From NCBI GenBank assembly GCA_036250195.1, contig JAVHZZ010000003.1, positions 20,663,504 through 20,727,503 of the forward strand: a stretch of DNA of 64,000 nt, read 5' to 3'. Below the pieces are notes generated by a model. It saw only the letters and a program-made list of their open reading frames with translations, ran no database searches and was not told the DNA's origin. Origin of the DNA: Mixophyes australis (lineage: Eukaryota > Chordata > Amphibia > Anura > Limnodynastidae). The position numbers and the translations under genes are program-made. Below, piece after piece: positions 55,870-64,000 of the stretch (the stretch's first letter is position 1; each line of letters starts with the position of its first letter).

Positions 55870-56684
55870 ATGCTCTCTGGTGTAGACGTATTATAAATTA
55901 TGCAATCGTGAGACAATACAATATTTGTGTTAATAACAATTTCTGTGCATCTCATGTGAATGTTTTGTTTTGTTTTTTTTAAAAAACACATTTTTGTTAA
56001 AATCATAGACAAGCAGCAAACACCACAGATCACTTAATACCTCTCCCAAAAATATAAAGGGCAGGAGCTGTCTGATCTGACTTAGGGGGCAGACACGTGA
56101 GACGTGTGTCCACCACAGAGGTGCAGAGTGAAACAGGAAAGGGTCTGTCAGGATGTATACCGGAGTCTGGCTGAGCCCCCCAGGACACACACACACGTCT
56201 ACCGACAGCAGAGTATTACCATGTAACGTGTGATGTGCAGAGCAAGTGACAGTGTGTGTTTGTTGGAGGACTCTGTGTCTGTGTTATCTGAAGACCTTTG
56301 TGCAGGGGACATGTACGTGTTTTGCTTGCTCAGCCTGTAGTACGCAGGTCCATGTTCCACATTGTGTTTACTTGAAGTACAGAGGATCTACTCGCCACAG
56401 ATTGCTCTGTCGTTCCTCCGGTGAGCCTCGGGTCTTACTCCTAGACTAGTGCACGTCCACTCTTTGCTTTCAGGAGATGTGACCTTAGGGTTCTAGAGAA
56501 GCGCAGTGAGTTGCACTCTGCAAAAGTGTCACATCAAAGCCTGACCTCCAATCGCTTCAGTATCATACTTTCATTAAATTAGACTATTGCAATATTCTCT
56601 AAAAAGTCAGCTCGAGTTAGTCTAATTTTTAGCTACAACTAATCATGAAAGTGAGATGATATGAGAGCTGTCTTATTAAATGTG

Positions 56685-56686
<2 letters not shown>
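55870..56686. other. No gene recognised
   Basis: Non-coding. A T and A tract pair occurs at 55964-55987. Confidence 0.5.
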
Positions 56687-56752
<66 letters not shown>

Positions 56753-56760
56753 GTATGTGT
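56687..56760. repeat. (AT)n / (TG)n compound microsatellite
   Basis: About 29 AT units followed by short GTATGTGTGTGTG. Confidence 0.95.
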
Positions 56761-57407
56761 GTGTGGTGAACATGGGCACATATGTCTGTGTGGGTGGTGA
56801 ACGTGGGCACATGTGTGTGTGGTGAATATGGCAGTTTACCAATTTACCCTTAATTTACCTCACCGGCTCCCTTACCTCACCAGGACAGCGGTATGAAGAC
56901 TTAGGCTGGGTACACACTACAGGAAGATTATAACGATACAATATTTTTAGCAATTTTACCAGCGACTAAAAAAAACTAAAAAAAAACCTCCCTATCGGCA
57001 TGCCTCTTCAGGAGTACACACTATATCCAGTTTACCGTCAGATCTGTTCTCTTCATCCGTCATAACCATCGGATGAAAAGATGGTGACTCTGCACACTCC
57101 ATAGAGATCTATGGACACTGCCGGTGCTGAGTGCTTACACACTGCAGGATTGGAACGACATCATTTCATCGCTGAATAAGATTTTTAGGGGCACATTTAC
57201 CAACAGCCGCATAAAATGAAAAATAGTTTTCAATCCTTATCGCATTGATAAGGATTGAACTATTTCTCATATTTAGGGAAAAAACTTCAGCAGGGACAGT
57301 GGTCATGGTAAACTGCTGTTCATGTGGAGTAAAAACTTAGCCTTGTGCGCACACTCCGTCTGAACACTTCGGCATGAGAATCCCTGCGCTTCACTGTTGC
57401 AGAGAGC

Positions 57408-57580
57408 GGAGTGTGACAGGGAGGGATCATGTGATCCCTCCACACATGCGCTGTGTGACAGGGAGGGGTCATGTGATCCCTCCACGCATGCGCTGTGTGA
57501 CAAGGAGGGGTCATGTGATCCCTCCACGCATGCGCTGTGTGACAGGGAGGGATCATGTGATCCCTCCACACATGCGCTGT
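57408..57580. repeat. 42-bp array, 4 copies, with internal dyads
   Basis: Unit GTGTGACAGGGAGGGATCAT, GTGATCCCTCCACACATGCG, CT (42 bp). Each unit holds the inverted repeat GGAGGGATCA-TG-TGATCCCTCC. GGATC becomes GGGTC in the two middle copies, breaking one base pair. Because the period is a multiple of three, every frame gives a periodic 14-residue peptide (the source of 61-137-codon frames on both strands), but there is no gene context. Confidence 0.93.
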
Positions 57581-57846
57581 AGATCTCTGCTCTTCGGAGC
57601 AGAGCTGAACAGTGCTGAAAAATAGCAGAAACAGTAATGTACGGCAGTCTGAGCTTGCGTACATTACTGTATGTGTAAAAACCATTTCCATTTTCATTGT
57701 TAAATTGTGGTACATAGTAGTCCCCATAGACATCTGTGGGGACTGCTATGTATTACGAAAAAAGTGCAAAGCAGCAGATAGCTATGATATAATGCACTGT
57801 TGATAGATTAGGCAAATATTTCAATTGGCGTCTATTCATTCTAACA

Positions 57847-58049
57847 CATAATTGCCAACTCTCCCGGAATGTCCGGGAGAGCAGGCAAGTCTCCCACATC
57901 CTGCAACTACCTAGCCTAAATGATGCGAATCGCGTCATTTTGGCCCCGCCTCCAAGACAAAACGGCATTTTCTGCGTGGGGGGCGACTCCTCCCGCCCTC
58001 TAGTCACGCCCCTCTCCCGGAATACACTTGCCGAAAGTTGGCAAGTATG
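57847..58049. mobile_element. 203-bp hAT MITE, 'CATACTTGCCAACT' family, exact TSD
   Basis: Ends CATAATTGCCAACTCTCCCG and CCGAAAGTTGGCAAGTATG. It is flanked by TTCTAACA at 57839-57846 and 58050-58057. Same family as 21545, 33936, 35520, 38956 and 61319. Confidence 0.92.
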
Positions 58050-58238
58050 TTCTAACATGAAAATTAGGTTTCATAAATAGGCCCCTTAGTTTGCTTTAAA
58101 AATGAAATAAAATGATACAAAGTACATTGAACGATAATTGTTGCAGCGAACACTCTAATGCGATATCTGCCGAACAGCTTTTTATCATGTGATTGGCCGG
58201 ACAATCGGCTGAAAAGCCTGTAATGTGTACCCAGCCTT

Positions 58239-58602
58239 AGTACTCCTAGCAGATATGTCATTGTTAGGATGGCAGCGCACACGTCCTCTGGACAGGATAA
58301 GGAGGAGAGGAGTAGTCTTAGTGTTGTGGCAGGGTCAGGTTAAAGGTCCAGCTCCTTATCTGGGGGAGTGTTTGCCTTTGTGAAATAAGAGTCTTCATCC
58401 CACATGTCGGCTGCAATACATACAAAACACAAGTGTGACAGATGAGATCTCCCTGTACAGTCATGCAGACCACGGGGCTATTTTCTGGGCTATTAACCTG
58501 TCATTCATGAAGAACAAACCTCTGTGCAGCTCAACTACAGATCAAGGGGCCCCGATCAACAGTTCATCGCCTGTAAAATACATCTTACAGGGCTGCACTT
58601 AT
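58239..58602. other. No gene recognised
   Basis: Non-coding. Confidence 0.5.
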
Positions 58603-58607
58603 TGCAT

Positions 58608-58629
58608 TTAAAGGAGACCTCTACCAAAA

Positions 58630-58681
<52 letters not shown>

Positions 58682-58690
58682 TTGGGGGGT
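58608..58690. repeat. (ATT)n with a TTAAAGG-type element end
   Basis: TTTAAAGGAGACCTCTACCA at about 58607 resembles the T2-like terminus at 8572. It is followed by about 17 ATT units (58632-58682) and a G tract. No opposite TTAA end was identified. Confidence 0.6.
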
Positions 58691-59987
58691 GGGGGCTCTT
58701 TAACATTATACCAAGCTATATATGGCTTGTCTTAAACCATTCTGAACCTATGGGTGATTCATTTCTGTATGACCAGACCCGTATACCTGGTTTTGCGCGG
58801 AGTTGGTTTTGCTAACATAAAATAATAGTATTTTATATCCATTAGCTAGGGAAAAGGGACAAAAACCTTAACTTTTACTTAATACCTCCCAGGGTTAAAG
58901 TGCTAAACTGATAAGTATTAAAGAATTGAATTTGCCAGGAGGGGACGAGTAAAGTGAATGGGTCACATGGTCGGACAGGGACTGAATCCATCCAATCAGG
59001 GGCTGCGTTCACTGCTCAGCTCCCATTGTTTAGTAGGACACGTGTCCTACTAATATAGGACATGCTCTACCCCAAATAAAAAGTTGGTAAACTTTTTTTA
59101 TATTTTATATTTTATTTTTTTATTTTTAAATAAGCTAACTTTCTTGCTGCAATCTTTGTTTATTAGTTTTATAGTCTAGTATCTATCTTCTCCAGTTTAT
59201 TAATACATATTACCTCCTTCCCACTACATTACAGACAGCTGAAGCTCCTCCCAGAGCTTTAGGACCATATCCAAATAGCATCTAATGCAGATCCTAAGAC
59301 TGCTCTCATTAGAGCTGCTGTGACATCACTGGCCCTGCACCTGTGTGAGAATCAACCAATCCACACAGTTTAATTTTTGCAGAACAAGTCTGTTGAGCTG
59401 TCAGCCACTCACTGCCTGCTCAGTAAGAGAAACTCCTCCCACCTGCTGCACACATGTGAAAAAGAGCAATGTGGATATATTTCGATAACGCCTTAGTTAA
59501 AAGTGCCATTTAGAAACATTACCTCTGCCAGTGTCATAGCGCAGATTTATGTTTCTGGTCTTAGAAGTGGGTGAAGTATACATTCTGCAGTTATTTCATG
59601 TATATTATCCGGCCCATTATTACACAGCATCTGATCTGTAATCACTTCAGACGCTGGGCCTGATTAAAAATGAACATAATTTTTATTTTTTTTTTTTAAC
59701 GCACGTAATTTGGGATACGCTCGTCCGTATTCAAATAGGAGCGACTTTGAAGAAACGTCTCCTGATGAATACGGGTCTAGGTCCGCTCTGCTCTGTTGTA
59801 CGCAGCAGGATGTGTCCGATACTTATGTATAATATAAATATAAAGTCCCAAAAGAATGCACAGGAAAAAAAATCAGTTATTGTCACATGTTAATATAGAG
59901 ATTAATTACAAGCCCTCCCCAGCAAAAAAAATAATACATTTATCAGGATATTAATGTCTACTGTACATAATATTTTAATGAGACTTT
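58691..59987. other. No gene recognised
   Basis: Non-coding. A/T-only stretch at 59095-59130. Confidence 0.5.
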
Positions 59988-60160
59988 GGGATAGATTTAC
60001 TAAACATTCTAAAAAGGAAAAGTGGAGGTGTTGCCTATAGCAACCAATCAGATTCTAGCCATTTAGTACATTCTAGAACATATTAGCTCTAATCCGATTG
60101 GTTGCTATGGGCAACATGTCCACTTTTCTTTTTTAGAAGGTTTATTGAATCTACCCCTTA
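59988..60160. mobile_element. Palindromic CCAAT-core MITE, copy 7
   Basis: Arms GGGATAGATTTACTAAACAT and AAGGTTTATTGAATCTACCC. The cores are GCAACCAATCAGATTCTAGC and AATCCGATTGGTTGCTATGG. Subtype with AAGGAAAAGTGGA arms. Confidence 0.9.
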
Positions 60161-60834
60161 TTCTTTTAGTTTATTTTTTTTAATGGATGGACACAACTAA
60201 CTTATTCTGGCAGTAAATCTACTGACTGTAATTGTACCCCACTGTTTTCCTTGCGTAAACATGTTGTTTATATCTAGAATATATTTTGCCCCTCACGCCT
60301 CCTCTTTCATGTCCTCTGTATCTGTATCGATCTTGCATTCCCCCAACAACTCTCAGCTCTTCTGCTGAAATTATGGTCGTTTTTTTATTTCAAAACCTAC
60401 AAATGACAAAAATGTCAAGTCAAACAAATGGAACATGTCAGGCTTCCCCCTGCGCCAAGAGAATTAAATTACACAGTGAAAAAAAAACCTTTATAGATCC
60501 TTAAATCCACCGCTGCGCGCCACAATACGACATTACATGTATTCCCCTCTCAGACCCTCATTATGTGTTGATATAAACATAGTAATTAACGTCTGTACGG
60601 TCTCTTGAGGTTTCTGTGGCATCCCTTTGTGACTGTTGCTATTAAGAGAAATAGTAACGAGGGTTTGAGTTCCCTAATATGTAAACTGGTTGTTTTTTAT
60701 TCTTCAGAAGTATTTTGCCGTTTGTTTCGCAATGTGAAAGATATTGTATTCTTACAAAATAAGTTGCGCCCGAAGATGGAACCGTTCTTCAGCAAGAGTC
60801 ACGTATTGTGCTCATATATCAGCAGCAGCAGAAG
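60161..60834. other. No gene recognised
   Basis: Non-coding. A 122-codon frame beginning at 60605 runs into the SINE at 60835 and encodes its antisense, so it is not a gene. Confidence 0.5.
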
Positions 60835-61170
60835 CTATTTATATAGCGCCACTAATTCCGCAGCGCTGTACAGAGAACTCACTCACATCAGTCCCTGCCC
60901 TATTGGAACTTACAGTCTAAATTCTCTAACACACACAGACACACACACACACACAGACAGAAAGAGAGACTAGGGTCAATTTTGATAGTAGCCAATTAAC
61001 CTACTAGTATGTTTTTGAAGTGTGGGAGGAAACCGGAGCACCAGGAGGAAACCCACACAAACACAAGGAGAACATACAAACTCCACACAGATAAGTCCAT
61101 TGTCAGGAATCGAACTTGTGACCCCAGTGCTGTGAAGCAGAAGTGCTAACCACTAAGCCACCCTGCTACC
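60835..61170 (-). mobile_element. V-SINE, near full length
   Basis: Minus strand: L2-like tail (TATTTATATAGCGCCACTAA), (CA)n at 60931-60954, the core (GGAAACCGGAGCACCAGGAG), B-box region and head to CCACCCTGCTACC. Confidence 0.9.
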
Positions 61171-61318
61171 CATCCATCTGTCTGTCCATGTGTACTCAAA
61201 AGGGCACACCCATTTGTGTCATGTGACCCATTTTGAGAATGGTCTACCATACCATAAGAATTAGAGATGGCAGACCAATACTTAACTCCAAAGGGCGATG
61301 ACTGACAACGAGATCCAT

Positions 61319-61560
61319 GTCATGTTTGCCTACTTTCCCGGAGAGACTCCCGAAATTCGGGTAGTCTCCCGGACCCCTGGGAGAGCAGGCATTTCTCCCA
61401 CATCCCGGTTACTTCCTAGTGATGTGGACGGGAGCGGTAATGACACCATTTAAGGCAAAATTACTTTCTCTACCCCCCTGCAGCAAAATGGCGCAGTGGC
61501 ACCATCGCGCTGCGTAGCTGTGCCCAAGGGATGCGTTTTACGACACCACGCCCCCTTTAC
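61319..61560. mobile_element. 'CATACTTGCCAACT' hAT family, diverged copy
   Basis: TTTGCCTACTTTCCCGGAGA, GTCTCCCGGACCCCTGGGAG and a GC-rich middle correspond to the family order. The right terminus is not recognisable. Confidence 0.6.
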
Positions 61561-61884
61561 AAGAAGGAGAGGTAGGATCCGTGAGGGTGGTGATACATTG
61601 ATAAATTATTTGGTAGATACTACTGACAGATATGACTTTTGACAGCCAGAAATATTTATGCACAATTATGGGGGACACCCCAAAAGCACTGGGGAGTGCC
61701 AAATATTAAAACAAAATTATAAACCTCTATCCTTCTCTCTTCTATAGCGATTTTTGTTAGAGCAATTGCAAGAAGAATATTGGATTCTCTGTCCCTGCTC
61801 TAATCAGCCTGTGACTACACCCTGCTCTCTCCCTCTGTCAAATGGCGATGGATTGCTGTGGAGACGTGTATTTATAATCTTCAA
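61561..61884. other. No gene recognised
   Basis: Non-coding. Confidence 0.5.
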
Positions 61885-62026
61885 GTATCGCGAGAACCGA
61901 GCCCCGAGATCCGAGGACGTCACAATGACGTTCGACCTCGATTTCGGAGCTCCTCAGCTCGGTACTTGGATACCCAAAGTTCGTGTGGGTTCGGTTCTCG
62001 GGAACCGGACCCGCCCATCTCTACTT
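61885..62026 (-). mobile_element. TAGAGATG-type hAT end
   Basis: Reads on the minus strand from GTAGAGATGGGCGGGTCCGG through a TCTCGGGGCTCGGTTCTCGC-like segment, parallel to 546-760 and 28616. Only one terminus is present (CCATCTCTAC at 62016-62025). Confidence 0.6.
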
Positions 62027-62663
62027 TAAATAGAATTACCCGTCCATTATATTGTTCTATCTGTCAAAAGGGGTGTGGTATTGTGTGAAATGGGTGTGGT
62101 TTAAGGGGATTGGAGGCATGGCCTAATGAGTCCTGATTTTCCAATCAGGAATATTGGGACGTTTGGTAAGTTAATATTCACAGGTGATAATGAATTAACG
62201 AGCCAACATACTGAAAGGGTTTAATGATATATTCAATCAAGACTTTTGTTTTTTTTTTAACCCCCTCAATCACTGAACCAATTCAAAAGTTCATTCTTGC
62301 ACACAAAAAATGTAGCTTGATCAGTTTTCTTCAGCTCTAGCTGTTCTGTTTGATCTGTGATTATTGTGTATGTCTATTGTGTTGTGTAATGGGCTGTAAA
62401 GTGTGCCTAGATCAGATTGTATGCCGCCATTCAGGTGCTAGACCTGTATTATCCATCTGCGCGGATCCATAATTACATTGTTTAACACGAACAGCTGTCC
62501 CTTACAGTTCCAGCGCACACATGGCCCAAGTATGTAACTGTACAATCGGAATGTTTGGACTATTTAAGTATATTTTTATTGTATATATATTTGGCTAAGG
62601 TTGTAAATAAGTTCATATGTGAGATTACATGTTTCTCAGTGTCCAACAATATGTATTGTTGTT
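62027..62663. other. No gene recognised
   Basis: Non-coding. GGGTGTGGTTTAAGGGGATT and the nearby ATTGGGACGTTTGGTAAG at 62091-62168 recall the GGAGGTATG MITE interior, but this is too short to classify. Confidence 0.45.
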
Positions 62664-62905
62664 CAGTGTTCACCCCAGAAACTTTTGCCAGCCAGGTGGC
62701 ATTAAGACGTAGCTGGGTAGAAGATGTGCAATAAATATAGCAAAATGTTGGAGAATATTACCCACAATAACCAGGACTGGTCAGACTGGTGGTCAGTGGA
62801 CTAACACACACTGCTGGCTGTAGTGCTCACATAGTGCCTGTTCTAAGAGGAGAAACAATGGTTTATTCTATTATAATAGGACTCTGTTGGGCTCCAAGAG
62901 CCTGG
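62664..62905 (-). mobile_element. hAT-like element, CAGTGTT ends, truncated copy
   Basis: CAGTGTTCACCCCAGAAACT then TTTGCCAGCCAGGTGGCATT match the reverse complement of 23244 downward. Later words CACACACTGCTGGCTGTAGT and GGACTCTGTTGGGCTCCAAG follow the same order. The copy ends at GAGCCTGGTTTTG, short of the second terminus. Confidence 0.75.
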
Positions 62906-64000
62906 TTTTGTTATTTTGAGAATATTAATTTATTTTATTTTTATTATTCCATATTTTGCTGAACATTTACAAAAATGAATAAGATAATAAACTTCTAACA
63001 AACTGAAGACCTTTATTACAAAGGAGTGTTATGGTCTAATTTGTTTTTAAGTATATTTTATGTAAAAATAAATCTAAACAATTGTTGCAATTTAGATTTG
63101 ATGATGTTCTTTTTCTCTCCTACACACGTTTCAGTTGCGCTCTATAGAAATAATGTTTTCGACGGTCTGACTTCTGTAGCCCTTGTCAAGCGATGACTCT
63201 GAAACGTATTTATCTTCCAAAAATAGTAATAAAACCCTGTTAGTGAAAACCCAGCGATATCTGTTGAGAAATATGTAGCAATCTTTGGTAATTTCATACG
63301 ACTGATGGGTTTTTGATTTTAGCCCAACCGCCCCCCTCTGGATCTGCCACTGTTAGGTGATGGGTACTTTATTTGTGAAGATTGGGATGTTAGTAGCTGG
63401 AAAGTGACCTAATCAATAGACTAACATTGACCCTTTTCATGAAACGTTGTGTAAGATCTAGTTAGTTGTTTTTTGGGGTTTTTTTTCCACTACCTCATCC
63501 TTCGATATAATTTTCTTTCCTCTTCAGGACAGGCTGTTTTACAGATGTTCTTAATTTTGGATGATAAAATCAAAGGCTTAAAGAAAAAACATACTCCGAC
63601 AGGAGATATTCTGTCTCATGAAAGCCGATCACCAGCAGGCCGACACTGGTGAATGTTACCGGTACCAGAATCCTAAACACGTGTGACCTCTTCCACTGCG
63701 ACCTCCACGCATTTCGCCGTCACTTCATTATGATCTAAACCAGAAACCGAGATAGAGAGAGAGATAATTTTCTGTTCTAAGTATAGTTGAAAATTGAGCC
63801 TACTGTGCAGGATATAACAGATTGGGTACAGGAGTATATTTCATAATGTAATTTGCTCTAAAAACAACTATTTTAAAATCTCATATGTCCCTTCCTGCAT
63901 AATTTCTAGGTATGCACAATGTTCCTTAATTTTCTTGTTGGCTATACAGTAAGGGTCCTTTTTGCTATGTTGAACCTCAAGGCCATTCTCAGATGTTTAC
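62906..64000. other. No gene recognised
   Basis: AT-rich non-coding sequence to the window edge. Short T tracts at about 63470-63490. Confidence 0.5.

Larger units (their letters stand above)
57188..58085. mobile_element. Inner Harbinger-type element with TTA TSD
   Basis: Ends GGGGCACATTTACCAACAGC and GGTTTCATAAATAGGCCCC. It is flanked by TTA at 57185-57187 and 58086-58088. The interior includes ATTGATAAGGATTGAACTAT inverted with ATCCTTATCGCATTGAT, a 42-bp array and a hAT insertion. It is younger than the outer element and older than the hAT. Confidence 0.8.
56904..58236. mobile_element. Harbinger-type element with TTA TSD, interrupted
   Basis: Ends GGCTGGGTACACACTACAGG and CCTGTAATGTGTACCCAGCC. 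It is flanked by TTA at 56901-56903 and 58237-58239. The outer element is split at 57185-58088 by a second Harbinger-type element, leaving about 284 bp on the left and 148 bp on the right. A related fragment is at 26105. No transposase frame remains. Confidence 0.85.

Noticed and set aside
57303..57733. 88- and 137-codon minus-strand and 61-83-codon plus-strand periodic frames
   Set aside because: Produced by the 42-bp tandem array, whose period is a multiple of three.
60605..60973. 122-codon plus-strand frame
   Set aside because: The second half is the antisense of a V-SINE. The first half has no recognisable domain.

Overview
This window looks like non-coding vertebrate DNA, most probably from an anuran amphibian. 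The evidence is the repeat content. There are many hAT, PIF/Harbinger and TTAA-target DNA transposon derivatives. About eleven copies of a tRNA-headed V-SINE carry an L2-type tail. There are L2 and Tx1/L1-like LINE remnants, TG...CA solo LTRs with a 5-bp target duplication, and many micro- and minisatellites. The host assignment is an inference from repeat style, not from a gene. No host protein-coding gene could be recognised. Every long open frame falls inside a tandem repeat or a transposon, or has no recognisable family. One short candidate exon (49261-49327) is listed at low confidence.

Layout, 1-15 kb. A 23/26-bp minisatellite (120-545 and 3590-4345) is split by about 3 kb of transposons, including a minus-strand Tx1/L1-like LINE end that is itself split by a 1.68-kb hAT with an exact 8-bp target duplication. 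An L2 LINE 3' end lies at 5518-5932, a poly(A)-tailed retroelement end near 6.2 kb, and then a small hAT, a SINE, a Harbinger MITE and a TTAA-type element up to 9.4 kb. A 31-bp array is at 11.3 kb, and a hAT whose left part is expanded into about fifty 22-bp repeats is at 12.4-13.8 kb.

Layout, 15-32 kb. An LTR-like region holds a 64-bp array with higher-order structure (15.8-17.9 kb). It is followed by a minus-strand solo LTR (20.05-20.69 kb), a hAT inside another hAT (21.5-21.9 kb), a 44-bp array (24.6-25.2 kb), a foldback MITE (26.5 kb) and a three-layer nest of SINE, solo LTR and hAT (29.8-31.09 kb) with intact target duplications.

Layout, 32-64 kb. Palindromic MITEs with a CCAAT-type core, small hATs with 8-bp duplications and more SINEs alternate with featureless sequence. 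A long inverted pair of one transposon family occupies 43.5-45.6 kb. A (TA)n-filled hAT lies at 51.3 kb. A second three-layer nest (Harbinger, Harbinger, hAT, plus a 42-bp array) occupies 56.9-58.24 kb.

No undescribed gene system is visible. The most informative content is the record of insertion order, because several nests can be undone exactly at their target duplications, and the repeated growth of minisatellites inside transposons.
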